Positions 40,201 to 46,661 are shown, numbered from the stretch's first letter. The stretch: 64,000 nt of DNA from Limnoperna fortunei (GCA_944474755.1 OX104113.1:70673917-70737916), one strand, 5' to 3'. Notes: generated from the letters alone by a model not told the origin. A program made the numbers and translations.

Positions 40201-43200
40201 TCACGGCGGCTATCGCTATCGCTCGGGATAAAATAATACGACATAAATGGTCACCCCGTGGTAAAACAATGATAAACCACAGCCTCCGTGAATTATTTCT
40301 TAAATATACAATAGCATGTAATAATATAATTTATAAACATATAAATATACTTTAATTTTCTAAACTGTTCTCCATTTTAGAGACGCCATAAATATGTCAA
40401 AAAACTTCTTTGTAAAGCTACTGCATATAAATATGATTAACTGAATGATTGAGTATCACTATAGGACATAAGTCTATGTTTATTGTCTTAATTAAACCTG
40501 TCGTGTTTATGTGGGGATTATAGTCCTGCATGATTCAATAGTCTCGTGCTCTTGGCACATTAGGAACCTCTCAAGTGTTACTCATCAGTTATCATCACAA
40601 TTTGTAACTTTAATGATAAAGTTGTTCAACATTTACCTACCACATACTTTTATACTAACATTTACTTACCACATACTTTTATACTTTTTACATACATTAC
40701 ATCATATAAAACACAGCACAATATCTTAAAATTTTCGTGTCAGTAACAACCCATAATTTATTGATATTATTGTCATGGTACTAGGTTTCTTCTTATACAT
40801 TTAATAATTTATTTATAGTTTATAGTTCTTAGTTGTTTATTTAATATGATTTTATTGTTAGATAAAGTATGCAGATCAACAGATACATTTGTTTACACCA
40901 AGAGCTAGTGATTTCCAAAAGTTGGGTCCATTGAGGCACAGATTGGTTTCAAATGTGCTTTTATCGCATTCATTATGGACAGGTAATAGCTACTAGTTAT
41001 ATTAAAAAACAGATTTTAATTAGTACATGTAAAAGTTTCAATATTTTCTGTAATTTTATTTTATAAAAGACTGTTTTAGTTAAACTACAGTACGCCCAGA
41101 GTGTATGGTCACTCAAACACTCTACACAGTGTAGAGTGTTTCACGGTGTTACACCGAAAATTTTGAGTGTAGACACTCAAAATCACCCACAACTTATCTC
41201 TACCCCAAATTGCCAAAAATAATTGTTTATTCAATTTGTTGTTAGTCACTCTTGCATTACCAACAGCTATAGACTGGTAAAGTCATGTCAATACGAAGAA
41301 TTTAGAACTTTAAAATTTTAATAATTTTCATAAATAAATCGGAACTTGCACTAGAACTGATTTCTTCAAGAACAACTTGATATACGGTAATTAAAGAAAA
41401 AGACTATATACAGTCCTTAGTTCAAGTAACAACAAACGATATACCAGTGATGATGTGTTTTGTCCTTATTGTTTCATATATATCATATCAATTCGGTTTT
41501 TTTGCCGGCAATACACTTATGTTAACGTTTTCTCTAGACAAGGTGCATGTGACAAAAATAAATACACAACTGCTTAACCACGCGGTCAGCAGAAAGTAAT
41601 CGAGGTCAAATATACATTTACATCTTTAATGTACCAAAACCATGAAATAAAAATAGAAGTTTCATTTAAAAAACATTATCCGTATACACATTAAAAATGT
41701 CAATTTTTTTTACACCGAATTTGACCAATATTAGAAATAAAAATAGATCGATTGGTTTATGTGCCAATTAACTGTTACCGGTATAGTGATGGTTGTTGTT
41801 TTTATCGTTCTGGTTTCATTATGTTTTCACTGAAATAATATGCGAATTTAGTTTCGTTTGTCCAAAAACTTGACAATAGGCATACACTTAAAATATTTTT
41901 CTCCCTACTCTAGACTAAAGACACGTGTAACATGTACATAAATACACAACTGACCTGTTAAACCGTGTGCTTTGCATAAAGTATAATTGGGGATAAAAAG
42001 CTTTACATTTAACTTCAGTATTGCCGAAATTTAAATAAAAAGTAAGTTCTGTTTGAAAAAAAATCTTATTCACGTAAAATAGTTTTGAAAATACAATGCT
42101 GACCGAAATAGAAATAAATAAATATTTGCATAAATTCGCGAAGTGAAAGAAAATGAACTGTGAATTGTACTTGCACAGCTCACTCTCCTCAGACTTCCAG
42201 GATTGCAATAAATCAAATTGTTTACGTTGTTGAAACCACTAAAGACGCTAATTATTTATAATTAATTTTTAATAAGACATATAGATAAAGACCAACAAGT
42301 TATTTCTACATGCGCAAAACAAAAGTTGAAAAGAAAAATCGTGAAGTTTGAAGATTGAACACATTTTAATTTTGTACATGTAGTAATGAGAAAAGCAAGA
42401 CATTAGTTGGTCATTTGCTTGCAATAAACAATCGATACAATATATTTTCTACACCCTGAAAATCCGAAAAACACAGTGTCACACCGTGTTACACCCGAAA
42501 TTTGGTACATCAAGGGGATTAATTTTAAGGTGGTGATAGATAACAACACTCTGAAACACTCAGAGAAAATTTCAGTGATACACCGTGTAACCGAGAAATT
42601 TCTCTAATTTGAGTGTTTGAGTGACCACGCACTCTGGGCATACTGTATGCTATACATTTATTGGAAGGTTTTTAACAAAGGTTTATTTGATGGTAGTAAT
42701 AACGTGAAGGGAAAACGATATTAAATTCTGGAAGCAAATGATTTTAAGAAATTCTGTGGAAGCATATAGTCGACATAGTATCCATCTGTTCATTTGTCCA
42801 TCCTTGTCCAGCCCATTACTTTGTTTTGTATTGACATATTAACAAATCAAAACATTGTGTCTAATGCAAGATGTCATGGTCATAGTGCCGCATTAAAGCA
42901 AATCTGTGTCCTTCCCTTAACTTTGTTGTTTACTTCTTTTTGTTTCTGTGTATCTATTTAGCAGATTCAAAGATATGTGAAATCAACATGATATGAAATT
43001 GAAGAAATCAGCATCACAATAACAAGTATATTGTGATATATTGCCTAACCCTAGGGAATGGTAGAATGCAGTGTCCATCTACTGCTCTTTGTGATCAAGT
43101 GTCATAATTTTGTTTGCTTGAATTTGTCTCCAATTTGTGGCTGTTTCCCCTAGAGCAAATTTTCCAAATTTTATGACAAAATCCGCACGAGTAGTTGTCA

Positions 43201-43684
43201 ATGTCTATATTATTGAATTTGACAACTGAACAATAACACAAAAATCTCTTTGATAACAAGATTATCATCTGATTAATAAGGTTACTCGACTAATCATTTT
43301 GATGAGACAAAATGAATCAACGAAAGAGAAGTTTCTGCAGTCATTTAATGTTTACTGTTTATTTCTTTATATACATGTTAAACCATTACTATTTTTTCTA
43401 AGTTTCTAGTAAAAGTGATAAATTTTACTAATTGGAAAGAAGGGGCTGTTTTTATTCAATTCTACTGTACTATGTGTAACATCGTGAAGCTTGGTGTAAC
43501 AGACAAATTCGTACTATCTTTTGCAGAACCAACACATGTGGAATTATGTGTTGCATTAGAAACCCAGCTAAGCCATAGTTTCAGAGACATTTCTCATGGT
43601 GGTGATACTCAGTTAGTGAAACAGACTATAGATCTTTGTAAACCAGTACAGATATATGTATTGCCAAAACAAGTGAAAAGATGA
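913..43684 (+). CDS. INTS4: Integrator complex subunit 4 (INTS4), 18 coding exons, 5' end outside the window
   Basis: INTS4 is a nuclear HEAT-repeat scaffold. In animals it binds the INTS9/INTS11 endonuclease pair to form the Integrator cleavage module, which processes snRNA 3' ends and cuts nascent Pol II transcripts. Joining the 18 exons listed separately gives 2,778 nt in one open frame (925 residues plus TGA), close to the vertebrate length of about 960. Every junction has an AG acceptor and GT donor and the phases agree throughout. Conserved blocks in order include [96 protein letters not shown] and the C-terminal [10 protein letters not shown]. The N-terminal exon, about 20 residues in relatives, is not visible. 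No exon is broken, so the gene looks functional despite introns full of transposons. Confidence 0.97.
2022..3133 (-). mobile_element. HINE-1 copy A (Helentron-like, non-autonomous), nested in the Mutator-like element
   Basis: Read on the minus strand, it starts with a hairpin (TCTCGCCTGCGAC-GAAA-GTCGC..AGGCGAGA, about 3097-3132). A unique leader and six tandem units of about 147 bp follow. It ends with CAGGCGAGA, the inverse of its own 5' end, and the small hairpin GTGTCCACAC near 2028. Subterminal inverted repeats plus a 3' hairpin and T-rich target sites match the Helentron-associated element layout. No open frame of interest. The family call is an inference. Confidence 0.65.
2200..2975 (-). 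repeat. 147-bp tandem array (6 units) of HINE-1 copy A
   Basis: Units recur about every 146-147 bp, marked by GAGGTCAAGGTCA near 2219, 2364, 2511, 2657, 2803 and 2949. Unit 1 is the most diverged and the internal units are nearly identical. There are no unique spacers, so this is a minisatellite-like core and not a CRISPR array. Confidence 0.9.
3907..4013 (+). CDS. INTS4: INTS4 exon 2
   Basis: Acceptor TTTCAG ends at 3906 and donor GTAAAG starts at 4014. The 36 codons (with the carried base) read KSHKVIGQL to EKIVDITKQ, matching the HEAT-repeat helices before the HLTD-type block of INTS4. Too short to stand out as an open frame. Ends in phase 0. Confidence 0.92.
4014..5151. other. INTS4 intron without recognised features
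   Basis: Two open stretches (4053-4289, 4290-4580) have no codon-like composition or recognisable domain and look like chance. No TIR, tandem repeat or RNA gene is visible. Confidence 0.6.
5152..5337 (+). CDS. INTS4: INTS4 exon 3
   Basis: Acceptor CATTTTAG ends at 5151 and donor GTAAGT starts at 5338. It encodes 62 residues, [12 protein letters not shown] through [15 protein letters not shown]. The DQDPRVR motif is an INTS4 HEAT-repeat signature. Phase 0 at both ends. Confidence 0.95.
5499..5693. mobile_element. 177-bp palindromic MITE with a 9-bp target duplication
   Basis: Positions 5508-5684 form a near-perfect foldback. The arms begin CATCCTCAC and end GTGAGGATG, contain CAGGGTTTCTGTGTCCAC, and meet at AAGATTCTAGAAAATCTT near 5596. 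A perfect 9-bp duplication, AATAAAAAT, flanks it (5499-5507, 5685-5693), pointing to a Mutator-like source. There is no coding capacity. The few arm mismatches suggest a young copy. Confidence 0.85.
7187..9045 (+). mobile_element. HINE-2 copy D, inserted in the left arm of the CACTA-type element
   Basis: The 5' hairpin is AGCTCACCTGGACC-GAA-GGTCCATGTGAGCT (7188-7218). A GTCCGTCGTCCGTC-rich leader and about seven tandem units of 165 bp follow. It then has CAGGTGAGC (inverse of the 5' tip) and the 3' hairpin AGGCTCCTGGGAGCCT ending CTAG at 9044. The opposite CACTA arm (about 13615-13640) holds the uninterrupted site. The insertion lies in an oligo-T run with a net gain of two T and no longer duplication, as expected for Helentron-type insertion at TT. 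Confidence 0.78.
7676..8700 (+). repeat. 165-bp tandem units with a 330-bp higher-order pattern in HINE-2 copy D
   Basis: The marker CCTACAATTCACT recurs at 7676, 7841, 8006, 8171, 8336 and 8501, and in decayed form near 8667: exactly 165 bp steps. Two unit types alternate (CAATACAAGCCC.. and AATAAAGACCC..), so successive 330-bp blocks are almost identical. This indicates recent expansion by dimer duplication. Confidence 0.88.
10614..11500 (+). pseudogene. Non-LTR retrotransposon reverse transcriptase relic (C-terminal part)
   Basis: In shifting frames this stretch reads like the end of a LINE polyprotein. It has [14 protein letters not shown] (after the FADD motif position), [11 protein letters not shown], then [19 protein letters not shown] and LDLFDKIW, and finally [19 protein letters not shown] followed by [18 protein letters not shown]. 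The last is the Cys-containing tail common in non-LTR elements. Several frameshifts and stops break it. It lies inside the CACTA-type element, so it was inserted there or carried along. Confidence 0.75.
11970..12370 (+). mobile_element. HINE-4 type element (GCCCCCGC family)
   Basis: The 5' tip GCCCCCGC can pair with a G-run 10 bases on. GTCCGTCCGTCCG follows, then two units about 167 bp apart (ACGAATTTCCGTCAAGC at 12028 and 12195). The inverse tip GCGGGGGC lies at 12337 and the 3' hairpin GTGTCC-ATG-GGACAC at 12349-12363. This is the same plan as HINE-1, -2 and -3 with different tips. No coding capacity. Confidence 0.65.
12490..12595 (-). mobile_element. SINE 3'-end fragment
   Basis: TGATTGATTGATTG followed by a GTTTAACGTCCAGCAAGCA and TATATTCAGGACGTGAA stretch is the reversed 3' end and core of the SINE family seen complete at 61166-61673. 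The 5' part is missing. Confidence 0.6.
14975..15114 (+). CDS. INTS4: INTS4 exon 4
   Basis: Acceptor AATTTTAG ends at 14974 and donor GTAACC starts at 15115. It encodes [12 protein letters not shown], then [16 protein letters not shown] and SHLYPE, a strongly conserved INTS4 block. It follows the largest intron (9.6 kb, which holds the CACTA-type element) and ends in phase 2. Confidence 0.95.
15148..16815 (+). mobile_element. HINE-2 copy E
   Basis: It starts with the AGCTCACCTGGAC..GTGAGCT hairpin and the GTCCGTCGTCCGTC leader, 33 bp after the INTS4 exon 4 donor. It carries about seven diverged 165-bp units and ends with CAGGTGAGCG and AGGCTCCTGGGAGCCTCTAG. It closely resembles copy D over its whole length but lacks D's clean 330-bp alternation. 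Confidence 0.78.
16819..18235 (+). mobile_element. HINE-2 copy F, directly head-to-tail with copy E
   Basis: AGCTCACCTGACC..GGTCAGGTGAGCT starts three T after the CTAG end of copy E. The body consists of longer units (about 440-490 bp), each opening with a TCTTCTCCTCTGAAACCACTG-like module (near 16918, 17409, 17846). It ends CAGGTGAGCGACACAG then TCCTGGGAGCCTCTAG. It belongs to a different subfamily from E but has the same ends. Confidence 0.75.
18450..18991 (+). mobile_element. HINE-3 copy I (ATACCCC family)
   Basis: The 5' tip ATACCCCCGTTTGTCAAGCGGGGTAT forms a hairpin, followed by GTCCGTCCGTCCGTT and two tandem units (GAATGGAATTTGATGAAAC at 18541 and 18724). The inverse tip GGGGTAT is at about 18965, followed by the 3' hairpin GTGAGC-ATT-GCTCAC (18977-18991). 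Same plan as HINE-1 and HINE-2. Confidence 0.68.
19130..19250 (+). CDS. INTS4: INTS4 exon 5
   Basis: Acceptor TACTTTCAG ends at 19129 and donor GTATGA starts at 19251. It encodes [18 protein letters not shown] and [10 protein letters not shown], matching the IRLVDDAFGKIC region of INTS4. Ends in phase 0. Confidence 0.95.
19503..21102. mobile_element. 1.6-kb TIR element (TTAA- or TA-flanked), non-autonomous
   Basis: Inverted ends of about 85 bp begin TTAAAGGGAAACTTCGCG and end CGCGAAGTTTCCCTTTAA, continuing through AAATTTGATATGTTATTCTTC and its inverse. TTAA at both edges could be a piggyBac-type duplication; alternatively TA flanks a TTAAAGGG tip. The interior has no transposase. It sits within the intron about 20 bp before INTS4 exon 6. 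Confidence 0.75.
21123..21194 (+). CDS. INTS4: INTS4 exon 6
   Basis: Acceptor ATTATAG ends at 21122 and donor GTAAGT starts at 21195. The 24 residues include [15 protein letters not shown], nearly identical to the vertebrate [15 protein letters not shown]. Phase 0 on both sides. It starts only about 20 bp after the end of a TIR element (19503-21102) in the preceding intron. Confidence 0.95.
21195..21862. other. Short INTS4 intron without recognised features
   Basis: AT-rich. The open frame at 21363-21548 is not protein-like and no repeat is recognised. Confidence 0.6.
21863..22037 (+). CDS. INTS4: INTS4 exon 7
   Basis: Acceptor AAAAAATAG ends at 21862 and donor GTAACC starts at 22038. It encodes [20 protein letters not shown], then [12 protein letters not shown] and [14 protein letters not shown], among the most conserved stretches of INTS4. 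Ends in phase 1. Confidence 0.96.
22213..22876 (+). mobile_element. HINE-3 copy J, 3' end missing
   Basis: TATACCCC plus a long C-run, then AAGCGGGGGGTATATAGTGATC and GTCCGTCCTTCCGTC, then three units about 170 bp apart (GAATGGAATTTG at 22338, 22509, 22679). The terminal inverse tip and 3' hairpin present in copy I are not found, so the copy is truncated. Confidence 0.68.
23208..23413 (+). CDS. INTS4: INTS4 exon 8
   Basis: Acceptor TTACAG ends at 23207 and donor GTAAAT starts at 23414. It encodes [38 protein letters not shown] and [15 protein letters not shown], matching INTS4 HEAT repeats. Phase 1 in, phase 0 out. Confidence 0.95.
23530..23700 (+). mobile_element. Decayed tRNA-type SINE fragment
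   Basis: CATGTTCGAGCCTTACTGGGGGCAG and GCCAGTTTTTCTGCTAAAGG, then ATGAAATAGCTGAATAATTGC, match the body of the SINE at 57675-57938 with many substitutions. The 5' part with the A-box is not recognisable. Confidence 0.5.
23924..24066 (+). CDS. INTS4: INTS4 exon 9
   Basis: Acceptor GATTTCAG ends at 23923 and donor GTAAGT starts at 24067. It encodes [24 protein letters not shown] and PQDKRSIWK, matching the DSSRDIREALHELL region through DSIWKC in relatives. Ends in phase 2. Confidence 0.94.
24110..24585. mobile_element. Decayed hAT-like MITE related to the element at 36801-37643
   Basis: CTTCTTCCTGGCAACCAAAG and AGGGAGACCATAGG (24120-24190) correspond to the left part of the 36801 element. AGTGTGGTGACCCCTG (24566-24581) corresponds to its right tip. 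The left tip is lost. Confidence 0.5.
25006..25121 (+). CDS. INTS4: INTS4 exon 10
   Basis: Acceptor ATTTCCAG ends at 25005 and donor GTATCC starts at 25122. It encodes [20 protein letters not shown], then [16 protein letters not shown], an INTS4 hallmark. The donor is set by homology and by the phase of the next exon: reading on gives a stop after about 10 codons. Ends in phase 1. Confidence 0.93.
25590..25800 (+). mobile_element. Decayed tRNA-type SINE
   Basis: TTGTGAGTTTGAGCCTTACTGCAGGCAGGGTG, then TTGACTCCAATTTTAGTTGA, GCCAGTTTTCCAGCCATAAG and GGGTACTCCAGCTTC align with the SINE at 57675-57938 in the opposite orientation. The B-box area is degenerate. A minus-strand open frame over it is not meaningful. 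Confidence 0.55.
25953..26086 (+). CDS. INTS4: INTS4 exon 11
   Basis: Acceptor TTGTTACAG ends at 25952 and donor GTAAGA starts at 26087. It encodes [18 protein letters not shown], then [16 protein letters not shown], corresponding to IFNAAKTCPTM and YAYLRDSLSHLVP of relatives. Ends in phase 0. Confidence 0.94.
26325..26395 (+). mobile_element. SINE 3'-end fragment
   Basis: CACGTCCTGAATGTGGCTGA, then ATATTGCTTGTTGGACATTAAAC and AATCAATCAATCA. This is the core and (ATCA)n tail shared with the other SINE fragments in the window. Confidence 0.6.
26413..26555 (+). CDS. INTS4: INTS4 exon 12
   Basis: Acceptor TTTTTGCAG ends at 26412 and donor GTATGT starts at 26556. It encodes [34 protein letters not shown]. 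Conservation is weaker here (QFLQQSLERV in relatives), but the phases (0 in, 2 out) fit and the frame is open. Confidence 0.87.
26556..27031. other. INTS4 intron without recognised features
   Basis: AT-rich sequence with no recognised repeat or gene. Confidence 0.6.
27032..27125 (+). CDS. INTS4: INTS4 exon 13
   Basis: Acceptor TTTTCTTACAG ends at 27031 and donor GTTGGT starts at 27126. It encodes [21 protein letters not shown], corresponding to RDLQRLGELQ and LRCQLLLIK in vertebrates. Phase 2 in, phase 0 out. Confidence 0.9.
27653..30349. mobile_element. 2.7-kb TIR element of uncertain superfamily containing a SAM-domain fragment
   Basis: The ends are AGGGCTTTTCCAGAAAAAAAGG.., continuing TACAGGGGGGTCGGAACGCAG, and their exact inverse at about 30309-30349. 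The CAGGGC-like tip suggests hAT, but I see no clear target duplication. The interior has an unrecognised 136-codon minus-strand frame (27737-28147), a short direct duplication (AACAAATTTGTGTCAGCTTTTT near 28350 and 28480), a G-run, and a SAM-like coding fragment near its right end. Similar sequences flank the element outside (27400-27470 and 30450-30530). Confidence 0.6.
30041..30130 (+). pseudogene. SAM-domain-like coding fragment captured in a TIR element
   Basis: The frame reads [15 protein letters not shown] then [12 protein letters not shown] and stops being protein-like at a possible donor (AAGGGTAAC at about 30126-30134). This matches the first two helices of sterile alpha motif domains (xSVEDVCxWLxxxxLxxYxxxF). 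A stop lies 16 codons before the PTVEEL stretch and no ATG is present in frame. It could be a captured gene exon or the first exon of an unseen transcript. Confidence 0.55.
30360..31740. other. INTS4 intron segment without recognised features
   Basis: Apart from the flanking similarity to 27400-27470 noted for the 2.7-kb TIR element, only AT-rich sequence and short non-protein-like open frames are seen. Confidence 0.55.
31740..32760 (+). repeat. Imperfect direct repeat split by a MITE
   Basis: GGGTCCCTGGAACCAGTT..CTCCAGCATGTCTTACAT (31829-31865) recurs as GGGTCCCTGGATACAGTT..CTGCAGCATGTTTTACAT (32686-32721). ATGTGCTGTATTGTT also recurs (31780, 31866). The Harbinger-like MITE lies between the two copies. 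Confidence 0.6.
31893..32669. mobile_element. PIF/Harbinger-like MITE, 771 bp, TAA target duplication
   Basis: The left end GGCCACACAGAATTAATTTC (31896 on) is inverted at the right as AATTAATTTGGCGTGGCC (to 32666). TAA flanks both sides (31893-31895, 32667-32669), as PIF/Harbinger elements produce (TWA). The interior is AT-rich with two GTGAGCGAGCGA-like tracts and no coding region. Confidence 0.68.
32760..33334. other. INTS4 intron segment without recognised features
   Basis: AT-rich. No TIR, SINE or tandem repeat recognised before the exon 14 acceptor. Confidence 0.55.
33335..33403 (+). CDS. INTS4: INTS4 exon 14
   Basis: Acceptor TTATTTCAG ends at 33334 and donor GTAACC starts at 33404. 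Its 23 residues ([20 protein letters not shown] plus VKK) fit the poorly conserved linker before the IMEETYKMEF block. It is short and supported mainly by splice sites and phase. Confidence 0.78.
33404..33844. other. INTS4 intron without recognised features
   Basis: Overlapping open frames on both strands (33502-33703) look like chance. No repeat recognised. Confidence 0.55.
33845..34029 (+). CDS. INTS4: INTS4 exon 15
   Basis: Acceptor ATTTTTAG ends at 33844 and donor GTAATG starts at 34030. It encodes [35 protein letters not shown], corresponding to the vertebrate block with HHMRLQAKALQLIV. Ends in phase 2. Confidence 0.88.
34227..35332 (+). mobile_element. HINE-1 copy C, intact
   Basis: The 5' hairpin TCTCGCCTGCGAC-GAAA-GTCGC..AGGCGAGA is at 34229-34262. 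The leader with CCGGCGGCGGCGTAAAC is followed by six 147-bp units, the 3' inverse tip CAGGCGAGA (35301) and GTGTCCACAC then TTGTT at the end. It is bounded by T-rich sequence on both sides. This is the most complete uninterrupted copy of the family here. Confidence 0.72.
34385..35190 (+). repeat. 147-bp tandem array of HINE-1 copy C
   Basis: TGACCTTGACCTCAA markers recur about every 146-147 bp from 34397 (six units; the fifth and sixth are altered to TGATCTTGACCTC and TGACCTTGACCTTAA). Units near the 5' end are more alike than those near the 3' end. Confidence 0.88.
35706..35732. repeat. (GT)n microsatellite
   Basis: Uninterrupted TGTGTG run of about ten units within an INTS4 intron, near ACCACCGCTCACTATAGGGTG, which may be a worn HINE-3-like tip. 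Confidence 0.8.
36801..37648. mobile_element. hAT-like MITE, 843 bp, 5-bp target duplication
   Basis: The tips CAGGGGTCACCACACTC (36801 on) and GTGTGGTGAGCCCTG (to 37643) are inverted. ACTAG flanks both sides (36796-36800, 37644-37648). The uninterrupted relative in copy G/F units reads AGAACTAGAGAAAAAGTTAG, confirming the insertion site. Subterminal GGGAGAAGTC and GGGCGACTTC motifs repeat. No transposase. Confidence 0.7.
37774..38806 (+). mobile_element. HINE-2 copy H, nested in copy G
   Basis: The hairpin AGCTCACCTGACCCAAAGGGTCATGTGAGCT (37774-37804) is followed by GTCCGTCGTCGTCGTCGGCG and about four units of 166-167 bp (GAAACCGGTTA near 38135, 38301, 38468). The end is CAGGTGAGCGATACAG then AGGCTCTTAAGAGCCTCTGG. 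The unbroken relative GATTTTTTAAAATC (near 17407) has 6 T, whereas here 5 + 3 T flank the element: a net gain of two T. Confidence 0.72.
39250..39547 (+). CDS. INTS4: INTS4 exon 16
   Basis: Acceptor ATATTTCAG ends at 39249 and donor GTAATT starts at 39548. About 100 residues include [20 protein letters not shown] and [19 protein letters not shown], corresponding to IHKASATIIEPAGESDNPLR and FTSGLVVALDVDATLEHVQ. This begins the C-terminal beta-rich domain that contacts the INTS9/INTS11 module. Phase 0 out. Confidence 0.94.
39548..40861. other. INTS4 intron with a small foldback
   Basis: A short inverted repeat, GAAATAATTCACGGCGGCT (about 40193-40212) against AGCCTCCGTGAATTATTTC (about 40283-40301), may be a worn MITE. 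Nothing else recognised. Confidence 0.5.
40862..40982 (+). CDS. INTS4: INTS4 exon 17
   Basis: Acceptor TTATTGTTAG ends at 40861 and donor GTAATA starts at 40983. It encodes [19 protein letters not shown], then [20 protein letters not shown], matching PADFRNPGPGRHRLITQV and LSHTAWT. Too short for open-frame detection. Ends in phase 1. Confidence 0.93.
41086..42647. mobile_element. TA-flanked TIR element (Tc1/mariner or pogo-like MITE), 1,558 bp
   Basis: TACAGTACGCCCAGAGTG (41086 on) and its inverse ending CTCTGGGCATACTGTA (42647) flank the element, with TA at both edges (41086-41087, 42646-42647). The inverted region continues through GGTCACTCAAACACTC. Subterminal ACACCGTGTTACACC-like motifs recur. 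No transposase; the longest interior frame (41915-42208, minus) is unrecognised. Confidence 0.7.
43527..43684 (+). CDS. INTS4: INTS4 terminal coding exon 18
   Basis: Acceptor TCTTTTGCAG ends at 43526. The exon completes the E of SLWTE, reads [15 protein letters not shown] and ends [14 protein letters not shown] then TGA at 43682-43684. Vertebrate INTS4 ends KPVKVYIMPKPARR, so the C-terminus is complete. Confidence 0.95.
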
Positions 43685-43869
43685 TTGAAACTCTGGAATT
43701 CTGGGTATCATTATAGAAGCGTACTTTGATTGTCTTGTTCAGTACTGGACAGTATGCTGTTAGTGACCGGTCCTAAACAGAAAATGGACACAATGTAAAG
43801 GTGAATCAGAATTAGTGTAAAGGTGAACTCAGTACAGCTGTGTGGATACTATTCCATTGTGATAACATC

Positions 43870-43875
43870 AATAAA
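43870..43875 (+). promoter_or_regulatory. INTS4: Polyadenylation signal AATAAA of INTS4
   Basis: A canonical AATAAA lies about 185 bp after the INTS4 stop codon and is followed by a T-rich stretch (TTCTTTAATGATCTTTGTTTT). It is the first good signal downstream, implying a short 3' UTR. Confidence 0.7.
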
Positions 43876-45208
43876 TATGATTCTTTAATGATCTTTGTTT
43901 TCACTAATTAATATGCTGAAAATGTCTGATACGCCAACATCCATGTAGGTTGTATATTGTCTTGATAAGGAAGAAATGGCTTCATGTTGAGAAGTGAGGT
44001 CATGTCTGGGAGACTTGAGGGAGAACGTAGGGAGACAATAAACATACTTTATTTCACACTTGTGACATACCTTTTTTTCATGATTATTCATGGTCACCTT
44101 CCTGTACCAATAATTATTGGGAAAAAGTCAGCCTCAGATGTAGCAACTATTTTTCCAACTACTAGTAGCTGCACAAAGAATTAACAAATAAAAATAAATC
44201 AACTAAAATATTTGAGGAGTTTTTGTATAATTAATAATGTTCCTTACAGTTTATAAAAAGACTTATTATGTTTATCTACTCAAAAATGTCCAAAGAATAT
44301 AAATTAAATATCATTTCATTAAACCCAGAATTAATTCTTCAGTTCAGCACACTTCCACTTGCACAAATTCGTGCTCAAACCGAACGGCCTCTTCTGAAAT
44401 CAATATTAGGTCATTAAAATTCAAGTTCAAATTCAAATTTTAATTTATTTAAAATCCAGCATCCAATTTTTATAATCAACAACAGTACAGGACGGACAAA
44501 AGTAACACAGTAATGAAGTCAATGACATGAAACTTTTTTTTACAGATAATGATCAGGCCAAACTTTTTCTTAACAAATCATTTGTTTTAATTTCAAAGAA
44601 TATTCTAAACAGTTTTTAAAAAATGAAATTCAATGAAATAATACAGGTATGACTGTCTTGTATGAAGTATATTAATTTTCCTTGTACCAGTATAAAACCA
44701 TTAATTGATCAAATTTTGTGTCTGTGTTGTAAATGCTAATTTAAGTTGAGAAAAGATGTTTTTTTTTAAATCAATACAGTGGATTCCACTTAAATGCATA
44801 TCTGTTAATTGCATAAGATGTTTAAACACCAAGCCATTTCTGATACTCTCCATGTTAAACATTTCTGTTAATTACATAAAAAATATTATGAAATAAAAAA
44901 TTTCCTGTTTAGTGCATGAATTATCCAAAAATAAACTTACTTCTTGTCAAAAATATAAGAAAAAGAAAAGAGTCACCTGAATTATTTTATGCTTTTATTT
45001 AAACTTATTGTTAACAGTTTATATTTTCGGTTAAAAATAGGCCTTTCTGTTAATTGGATATTTTTTTCTGTGACAAATTGGTTTTGTAGTTAAGAGGAAT
45101 ACACTGTATTAAATATACTTTACATACTACCAGTCAATTGGAAAAAAAAGAAATTAAGAGTTGTTGTCAGTCTATATTATAGAATGCTTAAATTATCCAT
45201 CTGTATAG

Positions 45209-45519
45209 TGGATCAGTGGGGGATCTAGGGGGGGGGGGGCGTAGCGGCGAATCCCCCCTTTTAAAAAATAGAAAAGGAAAAAAAAGAGAAAAGGTAGGGT
45301 AAAAACCAGCGCCAAAGGCAAAAAGGTAATCCCCGCTCGTCCTCACCATAAATTAATGCATTAACGGTACTAATTCGTTTATTATGATATCTCTGTAGGA
45401 TATACTGTACCAAATAAAGGTTACTGAACACTATAAAAACCTTGTTCGTGGCCTTCCTATTCCGATATCCCGTGTTTATGCCCCCCCCTTTCGAAAATAC
45501 TGTATCCGCCCCTGTGGAT
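45209..45519. mobile_element. hAT-like MITE, 301 bp, TGGAT target duplication
   Basis: It begins CAGTGGGGGATCTAGG at 45214 and ends GTATCCGCCCCTG at 45514. TGGAT flanks both sides (45209-45213, 45515-45519). A second copy lies in opposite orientation at about 58843-59100. Open frames across both copies share peptide sequence only because the repeats are related. Confidence 0.65.
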
Positions 45520-46572
45520 AGTCTCAAATTCTCCTTTAAAACCACCGAAAGCCAATCTTAAAGTCTCTACATCCATTTAAGATGGAACTGTTAGTTAAAC
45601 AATTCTTTATAAAAATATTTTTGTATCATTTTATGGCAAAAATATGGGCTCCTATTTTAACCGTTTACTGGTAAAAACTTTAAAAATTAAACTTACATTT
45701 TTTCACAAAATGTATACATGGTATACCTTGTTTGAAGTGTTAGTTCCATAGAGTGAATAATTGTTAGGACAACAAGTCAGTTGTTGAAATTTCTATTAAG
45801 CTACTGAGCTTATCAAACAAATGTGTATTGTAAAGTGGGGGGGGGGCGGCTCCATTGGTTGTATCCTTAAATGACTACTAGGTAGAAAGTAATTCACGGA
45901 GAATCCCATGGGAAAATATTCAAGAAGGGTAATACTTGTTGAATAAAGTGACTTGATATGCCATTTATCATTTTCGTGTATGTAGCATGTTGATAATTAT
46001 TGCCAATTAAACAATTTTAAAATGACTTTTGAATGATGAAATTTTGATATGATAATCCTCTGCCAAGTTGGTATAAATATGGAATCTAAATCTGTAGCCA
46101 CCATAGTATACATAGTAAATGTATACATACTAACATCCCTTTGAGAATATGCAGATGTCAAAATGTTCATGTGATGGTCCTCAGTCTATTTGTTATTTGG
46201 ATGTTCCATGTTATTTGCAGTAAAACCGTCCATTACAGTTTGACTTCTGATAGTCTTGTTTAATGGCCTAAATTAGAATTTGATAGATAAACGGACATAT
46301 TAAGCATTTGTTATGGAATTCTGTATATTGTGTAAAGATATGACATTATCATTTACGAAATTCATAAACAACAACCTTTAAACCACTACTAAATCCAATA
46401 ACGAAGAAGTCGATTGTTTGCCAGACATCGAGTTATCATGTATCAGAAGGCTTTTTAATAATTGCGCCCTAATAATATATAAATCAAAGTAATGATGCTT
46501 TAACAGTACTGTTATGGATGTCTATGAAAACATACTTTTCTCAGTCATATTTAATAATTCTTGTAACTGGCA

Positions 46573-46661
46573 TCTTCGCTAGCCAAGGGTTACGATCCGA
46601 TATACTTACTATCACGTAAAGATTAGAGACATTAGAGTATCGGATCGTAACCCTTGACTAG
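46573..46661. mobile_element. Small palindromic MITE
   Basis: CTAGCCAAGGGTTACGATCC and the inverse GGATCGTAACCCTTG-ACTAG enclose a spacer of about 40 bp. The arms are nearly perfect. No clear target duplication beyond the CTAG-like ends. Confidence 0.6.

Noticed and set aside
45261..45545. Minus-strand frame sharing a peptide with the frame at 58927-59121
   Set aside because: Both are within copies of one hAT-like MITE; the shared peptide reflects repeat homology and not a gene family.
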